Assembly (NCBI GenBank): GCA_023525715.1
Contig: CM042012.1
Location: forward strand, 40,403,689-40,467,688
Origin: Cichorium intybus
Lineage: Eukaryota; Streptophyta; Magnoliopsida; Asterales; Asteraceae
Direction: 5' to 3'
DNA length: 64,000 nucleotides
Positions 24,701 through 40,084 of this stretch are shown piece after piece; position 1 is the stretch's first letter, and the number at the start of each line of letters is the position of its first letter. Under the pieces are notes generated by a model. It was not told the origin of the DNA, did not search any database, and was given only the letters and a program-made list of their open reading frames with translations. The translations under genes and the position numbers were made by a program.

Positions 24701-25763
24701 CAGGTGACGTTCGCCTATTGCCCATGACCAGGTTCAGTCTGCCATGCTCCAGTTCCCTACTTTCCTCTAGGCCCTGCAAATCAGAACAGATGTGAAAACC
24801 ACATCCTGTATCAAGGACCCATGAACGGGAAAAAGATGAGTTATTAGATATGGAATACGTACCTGCCTGTGACGGTTTCACTTTACCGTCCTTGACATCC
24901 TGCAGATACGTTGGGCAGCTCCTCTTCCAATGACCCTTCTGCTTGCAGTAAAAGCAGTCGGCCTCTTTGGGGTTCCGAACATGTGGAATTCCGGAAGACT
25001 TACCTTTCGGGGCACCGCTAGATGACCCGACGTGAGTCTTTTCCCTCCAGTTCTGCTTAGGAGGGCCTTTCCGTTTCTTTCCCTTTCCGGAGCCAATAGC
25101 CAGGACAGGCGGGTTGACAGGGAGCACAGCTTTTCCCTTCATCCCGTCCTCAGCCGTACGCAGCATGCGGTGTAACTCAGCTAGGTTTGCCTGGTTGTTG
25201 TTCAAATGATACGCCAGTGTGAACTGGTCATAAGAACTGGGTAAGGAGTTCAGCACTATGTCAACTGCTAAGTCCTCATGAACCGGCATTTCCAGCTTTC
25301 TAAGTCTTTCCACGTAACCATGCATCCTCTGCACATGTGTACAGATGGACTCGCCCTCTTTGGGCTTGCTGTTAGTGAAAGCTTTTACAACCTCACACCT
25401 CTCGATGCGCTCTTGCTTGCGGAACCTTTCCGCGAGCTCTTTGTGCATCTCGTAAGGCCAATAGTCCTCATAGATACGCTGCAGTTCAGGGTTCATAGTA
25501 GCGATCATGATGCAGGCCACTTTGGTCGCATCATCAGAGTGTTTAGTGTACGCAGCGATTTCCTCGGGAGTAGCGGTTTCAGTGTCCACATCAACCAGCT
25601 CGGTTTCTAGAACATACTCTTTATGTTCAAACCTTAGAGCCATTTTGATGTTGCAGATCCAGTCATGGTAGTTGGTGTTGTCCAACGTCACCTTTGAGCA
25701 TAATGACAGAATCGAGGTGACATTATCGGGATTTGAGTGGGGAACGGATTGGTCAGAAGACAT
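21732..25763 (-). pseudogene. CopB gag-pol polyprotein with three nonsense codons
   Basis: One continuous frame from the ATG at 25763 to 21732, about 1,340 codons, a full length for copia. Domains in order: UBN2-type gag; CCHC knuckle CFYCKQKGHWKRSC; protease VLDTGCG; GAG-pre-integrase YCRLGH...CESC; integrase core with HTDVCGPF, FTDDFSRY and SDRGGEY; chromodomain-free C-terminus; RT with YVDDILLMGND; RNase H with SGYTDASF and ADSTCESEY. Stops at 23958-23960 (CAG to TAG), 22917-22919 (GAA to TAA) and 22326-22328 (CAG to TAG), inferred by comparison with CopA/CopC. No frameshift seen. Two of the three changes are C-to-T, as expected of methylated DNA. Confidence 0.93.
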
Positions 25764-27030
25764 CTGAACAAGAAGAAGGTAGTTTTAATTAGATAGAGTA
25801 ATAATAATAATCCTCATATTCACCCAAGAATAAATACGAGGCTAGGATCCTACAATAACAATCTACAATACCGAAAAAGGATGCCGTAATCAGTATTGCA
25901 AAATTTACAAGGTAGGCGAATGACGATTCAGCCAATTCCACCGCGGAAACATAATCATATTATAATGGAATTCCTAGTTTCTTTGAGATTTACCGAACTG
26001 TTCGATAGCATGTTTTAATCTCGGGAGTGCCCCGCTGTTTGTGACTGGGATACCGAGAATCACAAACCGGGTGTGAATAACCATGCAAATTGCTTGGTAC
26101 TCTTGAAGTCAATTGTCATCTCTAATTAACGTGCCGGTAAACCACACATGCTCCGTTAATAATGACAAAATCAAGACACCCATTGCGACTCTTTGTGGAC
26201 CCCAGTTGGCGTGCCGGTAAACCACACACGCTCCACCAACGTTCCACAAAGTGCAATGTGCAATTTCATGGATTAGCACCAATTCACATTTTTTAACCTA
26301 AAGTAACTAGATTGGGATTTGTTTAGGGTTCTAGTACTTTCAATTACAGCATTATACTTTTAAGAGGCTTAGCGGTTCTATCATACCCGTTCAGCTAACG
26401 ACACTCGACTGACCAGGAGAGCGGTGGGTAAGAGTAGATACCCATTAGACTAACATTTTATAGTCAGTCGCCTTATACCCTCTTTATAGGACAATTTTGT
26501 GAATGAGGCTTACTAGCGGTAGACTAACCAATTTTCTTATATATATTAAATTAACTTTTAATCATAAATATATATAAGATATATTTTAATCTCATTAAAA
26601 TATTTTAGAATTAATTTAATCTTAATTTTCGCAAATTATTACTAATTTTTGAAAATTTTAATTAACTCTTAAAGCTGATTTAATTGGTCTTTTAATTAAT
26701 CAATTAATCAAACTAATTAAATCTAGGTTACAGATTACCAAATTAATCAAATTAATTTATCTGTGTAACCCCTATGAATCTCGAAAATTACAAGCCAAGA
26801 AATTAGGGTTCAAGTTATTTTAGTTGATTTAGTTACCTAAAATAACAACACACAATTAAGGCAAGCAAATCAAGCAATCTAGGGGACCATTTAGGGCATG
26901 GCGGCTAGGGTTAGGAAACCCTAGCCAAGCCGTCGACATTCAAGGCCACCAAGGGTGGATTTTCGCAAAAAACACCAAGGCCAAGATCATAGCAAGCAGT
27001 TCATAATCAAATCACAAGAAAACAAGCTAG
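25764..27030 (-). other. CopB leader (5' untranslated region)
   Basis: Homologous to the CopA and CopC leaders. The repeated leader motif lies at 26126-26154 and 26206-26234. The site CCACCAAC at 26233-26240 is uninterrupted, the empty form of the CopC hAT site. Confidence 0.75.
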
Positions 27031-27042
27031 CTCTGATACCAC
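27031..27042 (-). other. CopB primer-binding site
   Basis: Plus-strand GCTCTGATACCA, minus TGGTATCAGAGC, complementary to initiator tRNA-Met, one base from the LTR. Confidence 0.92.
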
Positions 27043-27043
27043 T

Positions 27044-27811
27044 GAAGGGTTTCTATGCAATCAATGAACACAAAATAACCTAAGGTCCACATGCAACCCT
27101 AATATTGATCTATGTTTTCTTCTATGAAGATTAGAACTAAGAACCTAAAGGAAACAATTCAATTCTAAATAAGAATTAAGAAAACCAACCTTTGATCTTA
27201 TGATCCTTTTAAGCAGCAGCAAAAGTATCCTGCCTCAGATGAAAGTCACACCCAGGGGATGGAAGAATCAGTCCAGCAGAGTGAATCCAGAGAGAAGATG
27301 GCGCGAAGAATGAGGTGCCAGGGGGTTCCTTTTATAGCCTCCAAGGGTTATACCTGAAACCCTAAGGAGCCTCCAATTGGACAAGGCTTTTGACCACTTG
27401 GACCAGGCTTACCAAAACCCTAATTAGGGTTTCGCCAAACCCTTGGAGAAGCCTCCAAGGTGGCGCCACTTTTGGTCTCTGGTTTTCCTGGCCAGTTATT
27501 CAACTATTGAATAAATACCAAACCAGTCCCTGCACCTTTTAATTAATTAATTTAATCTCCAAATTAAATCCAATTAATTTTAGATTAAATCTCAATTAAT
27601 TAATATAGTTTCTAATTAATATATTAGCACTTAAATATATTAATAAACCATATATATATTTTCTATTGATTTATTATACAATTAATAAATCAACTATTCT
27701 CTCTACTGAACTATCTTTCCTCCACCCATGAGGGCAACCCAAATGGACTTTGCTTTTAATCACAAGATAAAAGTTCAATTACAAGTCATGGCTTAGACAC
27801 CTAATCCAACA
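27044..27811 (-). repeat. CopB 5' LTR
   Basis: Nearly identical to 20155-20923. The TATA box is on the minus strand at 27329-27336; the palindrome is at 27415-27432, about 79 bp upstream of the TATA box in the element's sense. Confidence 0.95.
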
Positions 27812-27816
27812 CATTT
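27812..27816. other. Target-site duplication of CopB, right copy
   Basis: CATTT, identical to 20150-20154. Confidence 0.95.
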
Positions 27817-28214
27817 TACCTGGCTACTTATACGACAAGTACAAGAATGAGGAACTAGAGCCAGCCAGGACGGTTTTACAATTGGCTGACGAATCCACAA
27901 AGGTCTCAAGAGGAAAGGTAACAAATGTGATCGTTAAATTGGGTGACTTTTTCTACCCAGTGGACTTTTTACTCATGGAATACGAAAGTTTGGATGATGC
28001 ACCGGCATTGATCTTGGGACGTCTGTTTTTGGGTACTGTCGGGGCCGTTATGGATTGCAAGACGGGTGACTTGGACATCGCCTTTGGCACGAGGAAACGG
28101 AGACTAAATATGTTTGGATGCCCGATGACACTGCCACTGGGATATGATAGTCAGTATTTGAATGGTAGACCTCTGATGATACCCAGGATGGATGTAAGGA
28201 ACCGAAAGAACTAG
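27817..28214 (+). pseudogene. Athila-like protease, C-terminal part
   Basis: Continues the protease interrupted at 20149. Translation gives GYLYDKYKNEELEPA, an LADES segment, FYPVDFLLMEYES and ALILGRLFLGT, the flap and C-terminal landmarks of gypsy retropepsins (the last matching the common ILLGRPFLKT). The frame stays open to 28214. After it, RT, RNase H and integrase would be expected, but are not found. Confidence 0.8.
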
Positions 28215-28680
28215 AACCAGGACAACGAGGGTAAGGATGAGTAGATCCTCTAGAAAGCAAAAAGGCATCCACTTGCATCGGTTAACAAGCTGCAACTTTT
28301 AGAAATGATAGAAATGATGGAGAAGAGACATCAGGCATATGCAAAGAACACAAGGAATGGGGAATCAAAGGTGTTTCAGATCCTGGATACGTAGCAGCAG
28401 TGGATTAACCAGGGAAGCGATAGGATGACACAACTAACAACATTGATGGCTACGATCGTGCACGACATTGCACCAGAAATCAGGAAGTTGGTGTCAAAGA
28501 AAGAATGAAAAGAAGCACGGTCTGGCTGAAGACGTTAAACTTAGCGCTTGGTGGGAGGCAACCCATCCCGTAGATAGGTTAGGTTCTGGTTTTTAGGTAA
28601 TTTAGGAAAATTAATCATCATCATCATTAAAAAGTACGGCATGAAGCAATTGTGGGGTCAATAAATTGGATATTGGCAAG
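28215..28680 (+). other. Short degenerate region with Athila/Tat-type post-pol motif
   Basis: A charged broken frame (LEMIEMMEKRHQAYAKN) is followed by GACGTTAAACTTAGCGCTTG and GTGGGAGGCAACCCA (about 28532-28566). From memory, this motif is common downstream of pol in Athila/Tat-type elements. Finding it only about 320 bp after the protease indicates that the RT/integrase part is missing. Confidence 0.55.
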
Positions 28681-29280
28681 CATTGAAGGTCGCGACGCGG
28701 TCAAAGGAAAAGCGCGCTGCGCGTATTGAAACTAACCCGATGTGCAGGGGTTCGTTTTGGGCGCGCGCCACGCGTAAACCCTCGTCGCGCCGCGGAATTC
28801 GATTGGACAGAACCGCAATGACAGGTAAACATCACTCTCGTCGCACCATTTCCACCCCACTTCTCGTAAAACAAAGCTACAATCAACCCGTTGATTTCTT
28901 GTTTTTCTCTTGTGTTTATTGCATCTACGATAGAGGTATGTCACTTAGAACTCATCATTTTAAGTTTATACTTACGATTGAAGTAAAATTTGGGGTAAAA
29001 AGTCGAAAATAGAAAACTTAGAAAAATCGGCAATGCCAACCCGTAGGGTGAGTTTTTTGCAAAATGCTCACCCTAAGGAGGCTAGTCGGTGGTTAGGGTG
29101 CCCTGTAATTGCATTGGATTGAATCAAACAGGTGAAAATTGGAGGAATTTTTGCAAAAGTCAACAGTCGTGATGCGGTAATTTCATCCGCCGCGCCGCAC
29201 TGTTTGAAGCGACGCGTGGTTACCCGCGGCGCGATCATAGGACTAATTTTGTAAAATTTTATGTTGTAATTTTTCGTATA
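28681..29280 (+). other. CpG-rich non-coding segment of the Athila-like element
   Basis: Contains GCGCGCGCCACGCG-like text similar in style to the LTR at 16850-17010, but with no long match that I can align. No gene is seen. Confidence 0.4.
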
Positions 29281-29640
29281 GATGGCTCAACAGCAGAGTG
29301 ACTACATGCCTGATCACCAGTTTCTTTAGTTTCCCGACATATTAGAGGAGACCCACCACTACCAGAGGCGACTTCGGGAGATCAGCACGCGTCCAGTTCT
29401 TCCAGCGATACACTTTGACCGGGCCGTGTTGACCGAGATGAGACTATGGGATCAGTTATTGCCTTTCCTCCACATCACGTGGACTCATGCGGAGGGGGCG
29501 TTTACATTCACGTGCCAGGGTTGGGATCGACTCATGGCCCAGGAGGACGACGTGGCGTACAAGGAGCTCATGCTTGAGTTCTTTTCCACTTGTGCCTACG
29601 CTCCAGCTTCGCGAGAGCCCAGGGCTCACCTTATCCGCTG
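29281..29640 (+). pseudogene. Env-position ORF of Athila type (ATHILA ORF-1-like), truncated
   Basis: An ATG at 29281 (MAQQQSDYMPDHQF) is followed by a TAG at about 29327 and a clear frame: IHFDRAVLTEMRLWDQLLPF, WTHAEGAFTF, and AYKELMLEFFST. The last resembles the YxELTLEFLST motif in the ORF-1-like proteins of Athila-type elements. It breaks off at about 29640, where Argonaute-like coding sequence begins in another frame. Function of this protein family is unknown. Confidence 0.5.
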
Positions 29641-29790
29641 CAGGCTTTAAGAGGACAGGAATCTGAGAACTCAATGGAGGCATTGAGGGTGCTTGATATT
29701 ATCTTGAGGCAACATGCAGAAAAACAGGGCTGCCTGCTTGTGCGACAATCGTTTTTTCACAATGATGTTAAGAATTTTGCTGATGTTGGA
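29641..29790 (+). pseudogene. Fragment of an AGO4-clade Argonaute coding sequence
   Basis: Argonautes of the AGO4/6/9 clade bind 24-nt siRNAs and direct DNA methylation in the nucleus. About 50 codons read ALRGQESENSMEALRVLDII, then LRQHAEKQGCLLVRQSFFHN and NFADVG. I recognise this as the part of AGO4-type proteins upstream of the PAZ domain; the usual protein has QEALRVLD and NDPKNFADVGGG. Only one exon-sized piece is present: no PAZ, MID or PIWI follows, and TGA comes two codons after the match. It abuts the truncated Athila ORF at the left and a tandem duplication at the right. It is a captured or rearranged gene fragment, not a functional gene. Confidence 0.8.
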
Positions 29791-29802
29791 CCCTGACACT
29801 GA

Positions 29803-30045
29803 CAAGAAAAGAATCAGGTGTTCGTATCTCATTAATTCTACAATATTTTCGAGCACTTAGAACCAACATGAAATTCAACACCAATAACATTGCTTAAACA
29901 TCCAGAAATTAACCACGTACAAGAAAAGAATCAGATGTTTGTGTGATCCTATAAGATCATATAATTCTACAATTTTCTCGGGCGCTTAGAACCAACATTA
30001 AATTCAACACCAATAACATTGCTTAAACATCCAGAAATTAACCAC
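29803..30045. repeat. Tandem duplication, about 115-125-bp unit
   Basis: Copies 29803-29916 and 29920-30045 both start CAAGAAAAGAATCAG and end CCAGAAATTAACCAC; the second has a short insertion (GTGATCCTATAAG). It lies directly after the Argonaute fragment. Confidence 0.85.
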
Positions 30046-30049
30046 TAAC

Positions 30050-30069
30050 ACCCCCCCCCCCCCCCCCCA
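30050..30069. repeat. Poly-C run
   Basis: About 19 consecutive C residues; the length is prone to sequencing error. A similar G run is at about 31608-31621. Confidence 0.8.
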
Positions 30070-31719
30070 AGCAATGTAGAAACCACCAATGTAAGTCTAA
30101 GCATGAGGGTGGTGCTAATGTGAGATGAGAGCATGTTTCGTTTCCAGCAAAATATATTGTTGTAAAAGATGTAAACTTATACAAAAATAAAAATAGTTTT
30201 TTTAAAAGGTAAAAAATCTCAAAGACTCGTTATAATAATTTTTAATAAATATGGATAAAACAACTTGAAATTTAATATTAATTGCATTATTAGTTAAAAA
30301 AAATGGAGCAATGGACGTTGGCAATTTAGAGCCATTCAACCATGTAAAGACAAAACTCCACGTGTTTCTAGTAGTAATGATTCTGTTTTAGCTTTTTATT
30401 ATCAACGAGTTTACGTGTTAGAAAATCCAAGCCTATAAGAGTACGACATTTATAGTGAGAAAAACAAGTATTTTACCATTTAATTATTAAATCTCGATCG
30501 ATTGCCTTTTGTCTTTATTTCCGTCTTTTTTCGAATTCCCAGTAATTTATAAAATCTCATGCTGTTCCTCATTTTGGCATTTTCTACATTGTTTTTTTTG
30601 CCAAAATATATAATTTAATAATTAAGGCTTTCAGCACAAAATCGATCCTCATTCTCTCGTCTATGAAAAGGCCTTTTGTCTTTATTTCCGTCTTTTTTCG
30701 AATTCCCAGTAATTTATAAAATCTCATGCTGTTCCTCATTTTGGCATTTTCTACATTGTTTTTTTTGCCAAAATATATAATTTAATAATTAATCGAAAGT
30801 TTAAGTACATCTGTCTTAATATTTATGTTATCATCATCATTGAAAAATGGAAAATTATATTCTCATACTATCTCCTCCTACTTCATCCTTTTATAGAGTA
30901 AATACTAATACGTGAAATCCATTAGTTCATTCTCTTAACATCTTTTTTTGATTTTGAGACTTGTTTTCATCTAATGAATAAAATAATTGATAAAAATATT
31001 TAGTAGAAGAATATAAATTCTCTATTAAAATTTTTTTAAACTTTACCTAAATAAAATAAAATATAACAAACCAACAAAAGCCATCCTATGTACCGTAAGC
31101 ATGTCATGATAGTACACCACCGATGTATATATATGTGGATCTTGAAATATCTAAAATTTAAGACAAATTTTTAGATTATTTTAAATTTTGAATCATCATA
31201 AGTTTAATACATAATATTTTTGGATTACAATAAGTTTTGATTAAAAAACTAGTTTATAATAGTTTGAATCATAAAACATATTTTGTTTCTTAATATTTTT
31301 GGATCATAGACATTTTTTTGAAAATTTGGTGAGTTTTTTACTTAAAAATCAAAAAATATACACATAAAAAACTTATTTTCAAAAAGTTCTTTTTATAAAC
31401 TTACTAATATAATGTCTACAATGATCCCTTAAATTTTCATAAATTTTGAAGATTTTTTTTATTTTTTATAAAAATAAAAAATAAAAAATAAAAAATAATG
31501 TTTTTTTCAAAATTTTCATGATAGTGCTTATTTTGTAGATAATTAAATTTTAAGAAGTTTTTTTAAAGAGAAAAAAAAAGTTATGACCCAAAAACAAAAT
31601 GGGGGTGTGGGGGGGGGGGGGAATAAAAAACCCAACAAACCAGATTATAACAAGTGTCGCAAATGGGTGTTGGGGTATTCATCCAGATTACTATATTGCC
31701 CTTCTTTGTTTGTTTTATG
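30070..31719. other. AT-rich region without genes; contains a perfect direct repeat
   Basis: No coding sequence recognised. The only structure is a 122-bp direct repeat, 30504-30625 and 30671-30792. The text at 31130-31190 (GGATCTTGAAAT...) resembles 63940-63990 near the window end. Confidence 0.4.
30504..30792. repeat. Perfect 122-bp direct repeat with 45-bp spacer
   Basis: Copies GCCTTTTGTC...AATAATTAA at 30504-30625 and 30671-30792 are identical by eye, so the duplication is recent. Confidence 0.9.
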
Positions 31720-32360
31720 TAGGGATGAGCAAAACCGAACCGAAAACCCAAAAACCGACAAAAAAACCGAGAAACCGAAACCGAACATAAAACCGATGGT
31801 TTGGGTTTTCTATTTTTAAAAACCGAAAGTTATGGGTCGGTTTCGGTTTTAGAAATCAAAAAACCGAGAAAAACCCGAACCGAACCGATTTATATGAAAT
31901 GCATTAATATATATTATATTTATACACATTATAATTATGTTTTGCGAGATTAGACAACAAGTGGAATCTGGTCGAGTTGGTTAAGGCGCTGTGATGAATT
32001 AGGAGAGGTCTTAGGTTCGATTATCATTAATGCGCGTGTGATATTTTGCTGAAGGTTTACATTTACAAACAGGTTTCTTTTAAAACTTAAGTGGGAACTA
32101 TCCCACATCGCCCAAGGATTGAAACCATCGTAGTCCTCCTCTTCTATTTATATTCATTTCTCAAGTGTTTTACATAACTCAAGGTTTGGGTTTGGATTCG
32201 GGTTAAAACTGAAACCGAACCGAAAGAAACCGGAAAACCGAGTGAACCGACCCGTTCGGTTTCGGTGTGGTTTGGGTTTGAGTATTTAAAAACCGATAGT
32301 TTTCGGTTTGGGTTCGGTTTGTGGTCAAAACCGACCCAAACCGACCCATGCTCATCCCTA
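31720..32360. mobile_element. Non-autonomous hAT element with AAACCGAACCG subterminal repeats
   Basis: Ends TAGGGATGAGCA and TGCTCATCCCTA are exact inverted repeats, flanked by 8-bp near-duplications GTTTTATG (31712-31719) and GTCTTATG (32361-32368). Both flanks are filled with AAACCGAAACCG-type motifs in opposite orientation. The 8-bp duplication and the AGGGRTGAGCA terminus are hallmarks of hAT. No transposase. Total 641 bp. Confidence 0.85.
31961..32036 (+). other. tRNA-like sequence (possible SINE head), inside the hAT element
   Basis: A-box-like TGGTCGAGTTGG (31969-31980) and B-box-like GGTTCGATTAT (32014-32024) are spaced as in tRNA genes with a long variable arm. The acceptor stem does not pair well, so a functional tRNA is unlikely; a tRNA-derived SINE or a tRNA relic is more probable. 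Confidence 0.45.
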
Positions 32361-32522
32361 GTCTTATGCACCTAGTGGATTTGATTTTTAGACAACTAGC
32401 CCCCAACCTTTCAAGATGTGTCAATTTTTTCACATCGAATATTAGCTATCCATTTTTCAAGATTACATGTTTAGATTTGTCTTTACGGTTCTTGTCGAAA
32501 TTGAAGTCCTCACCTAATCCTA

Positions 32523-32635
<113 letters not shown>

Positions 32636-33449
32636 AAGGATCAATTGAGGTCAAAGAAAAGGTTGAGATCTTGAGGCCAAATCTCAACCATCTACTATTT
32701 TAGATCTATGGTTATTATTAAAATGTATTTTTTAATTATAAATACATTTTAAATTAATTTAACTTAAATTAAATATTGAATAATGGTAGTAAAGTAATTA
32801 CACATTTTTCTAATTTTATCAACTCCTATAATCTCTCATTCTCTCTCCTATTTTCTCTCTCTCTCCCTCTCTTTAAATAGGGTTTACACATTATCTCACC
32901 AGCCGTATTCATCTCATCGATCATGAAAAAGCCGCACAAACAGATCCGTCATGATCGAACGATTACATAGAAGACAATTCAAGAACACAACGAGGGTTTC
33001 GAAAGTAAACCGCAATTCGAGGATTCAACAACGGCGGGATCTGAAAAATGTCAAAACGAGAACCCATAAGACGCGATTTCTGTAAAAGACGAAAGCGTTC
33101 AAGACAAAATCTTAATCGCATTAAACAACATTAGCGATTATTCAACAACGGCGGCACTCCAAAACCAAAAGCTCAAAACGTGGCTAAAAAGGTGAGTTTC
33201 ATTAAACCCATTAAAGAAAAAAGAAACCTTTTTAATCCTTTTCTTGTAATTTAATCTTTATACTTTAGCAATTTCATATTACCATACCGTGAATTGTTTA
33301 TCTTGCTTGCTTTTAACTTATTGCTACTTTTAACAATGGAATATTTCATGTTATGGAATTTACCTCTTTCTTAATGACGGTTAGTAGTGAAGTTGTGCAA
33401 GTTTGCTTCTCTAATTATATATTTATTTCAATCTATTTTATATTCAATA

Positions 33450-34340
33450 AATTAATTGGTTATAATCATTTATGATTATACTTATGGTTATATAAATGTT
33501 TGATACACAAAACGATGATATATAGATAAAGCTGCATAATGAATAAAACGCAACAATTATATTCATAAACAAATAGGTTTGACTTATACACATCAGGAAA
33601 AACTAAATTATAAATAAGTTGTAATCATAAATCATTATACAACGTCGGTAATTTTTTTACAAGCTGCAATAACCACTTTCTATTAATCATTAAAACATGA
33701 AAATATAAACTATATTGTTAATCATCAACTATTATAACTTTTGTGCAACTTTAATATAGTTATAATCATTTATGATTAAATATATGACTGTATAAATGAT
33801 TAGAACAATTATAATAATTTCTAATCATTATTGAATATGTAATACACAACATTATAGTTCTTTATGTGTTAATCATTGATGATTATAACTATAATCATTG
33901 ACGATTATAACTAGAATTATTGATGATTATAAATATAATTGCATAAATAATTAGAATATCGGTTATAAACTTATAATCATTTCTGATTATAACTTTAGAT
34001 AGGTTTAAATGGTCATTAATCAATTATCTTTAATATGGTTATAATCATTTTTTGATATTCTTGGATTTGATTTTGCAGGTGTGTATCTAAGAACAACAAT
34101 GATCATGAGTGTCTCATCTTTTTTTGTGTATGGTGCAATAATAAAACACAACGATGTGTGGATTCATTTATTGTTACAATTATATTTATTAATAAATATA
34201 ACTTGAAACGTAGGAATTTAGATGTAACTTTTATTTTGTTAATATTTATTAATTTATAGTTAGTGGTGTAGTCATTTATAATTATAATTAGAGGTGTTTT
34301 TATTCATTTATGATTAGAAGTACATTGTGTTTTATAATTA
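33450..34340. repeat. Array of imperfect palindromes (ATAATCATTTATGATTAT)
   Basis: ATAATCATTTATGATTATA and variants (TGATGATTATAACTATAATC) occur about ten times at irregular spacing. Each is self-complementary. Confidence 0.65.
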
Positions 34341-34515
34341 TTAATGATTAAAATCGTATAACTCAAATGATACAATGAAAAATATATTTTGACCGAAAAA
34401 TGATAATTACTATATATTAATAAAATTAAAAAATTAAAAATAAGTAAAAAAATTGACGTTATATAATATGATATTATTAAAAAATAAAAATTAATTTATT
34501 AGTTTTATTGGTAAC

Positions 34516-34563
34516 TAACAATCAGAATCCTAGATTTTAGGAATCAGAATCCTAGATTTTAGG
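34516..34563. repeat. Short tandem repeat, 22-bp unit twice
   Basis: AATCAGAATCCTAGATTTTA followed by GG occurs twice in a row near the right end of the 2-kb element. Confidence 0.85.
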
Positions 34564-34681
34564 AAACTATAATTTTGATATAATTTAATTGAAATACATA
34601 ATTACTCATATGCCCTTATAATTTTATTGGTCCAGAACTGGCATCGCTACCTCAACCTTTTCGTTGGCCTCGAAGGATCCT

Positions 34682-34829
<148 letters not shown>

Positions 34830-34830
34830 A

Positions 34831-35788
34831 CTAGGCGAATGCTCGCGCGTTGCACAAGTGAAAGTCGTGTAGTTAAATTGTTAACAAATACGTTCTTGAA
34901 AATGATTATGTCATTGCCAATAACTATGCAATAATAACAATCCTAAAACTGAGTTGATATATAAACTTGTAACTATTTGATTAATATTACTCATAAGCTT
35001 TACCCGCAGCTTGTGTATTAAATAAAGTAAACAGAATTGTTGATTTAATGTTACTTTGAACTATTGTTATGATTAGTTAATTTAAAAGCTACTTATTTGA
35101 CAATTTTTTAATTTCGATGATGATTATTATTTAAAATATCAGCGATTGTTATTGTTTGTTAACAACCACTTATTATAATTAGAAAAAGTTAAAAATGACA
35201 TTTAAACTTACTACTTAATAATAAAAACTTATTAATACTAAAGCATTTGAAAAATTATAGGATATTCAAATTAAATAACTACGTGATAATTATAATGATT
35301 TAGAGGTTATAAACATTTGATTAAAATTTTAAATTTTCTTAACCGATTTGTGTATTTAACTATGTCAGTTATAATTTTTTATTTTACTCTTTTAACTTGT
35401 GATAAAAAATAACATAATGTAACATGTTTTTGAATAAATAAATAAAAATATAGCCTCTTGAGTTGTTTGATTTGAAAAATATATTTATCTCGTTTCTAAA
35501 TAATATTTAATTAACATGATAAATAATCTATTTAAGATGACATTTTTAAATTTACCAATAATATAAACATATATTTGAATTTATTTAATAAAAATAGTGT
35601 ATTTATAATTAACAATAAAATTCATTAATTAAATTAAGTATATTAGAATAATAAACATAAAGTGGGAGATTGAAATGAACCGTATTATTCAAATTAGAAT
35701 AATAGAAGATTTAATGTATTATTTGAAAAAGAAGTTGAAAAGCTGAAGGTTTTAAATGAATGTGGTTAGAGTAAAAATGATTCCTTTA
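34831..35788 (-). mobile_element. Possible Helitron-like segment, minus strand
   Basis: On the minus strand the left edge reads TGCAACGCGCGAGCATTCGC then CTAG followed by T, fitting a Helitron 3' end (weak hairpin, CTRR, insertion before T). The interior is AT-rich and non-coding. The right edge (minus TATATAATAAAGGAATC) resembles Helitron 5' ends but lacks a clear TC start. No Rep/helicase. Confidence 0.35.
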
Positions 35789-38100
<2,312 letters not shown>

Positions 38101-38102
38101 TT

Positions 38103-40072
<1,970 letters not shown>

Positions 40073-40084
40073 ATTTTACTCTTT

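Larger units (their letters stand above)
20155..27811 (-). mobile_element. Ty1/copia retrotransposon CopB
   Basis: A complete 7.66-kb element on the minus strand with LTRs at 20155-20923 (3') and 27044-27811 (5'), flanked by perfect CATTT duplications. LTRs differ at only about five substitutions and one indel by hand, so it is the youngest copia here. It split the protease of the Athila-like element. The polyprotein is a single frame interrupted by three nonsense codons. Confidence 0.97.

Noticed and set aside
28681..29280. 3' LTR of the Athila-like element
   Set aside because: CpG-rich style resembles the 5' LTR, but I could not find a continuous match or TG...CA ends, and an ORF follows instead of flanking DNA.
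31961..32036. Functional tRNA gene
   Set aside because: The acceptor ends do not pair well and the T-arm is degenerate; kept only as a tRNA-like sequence.
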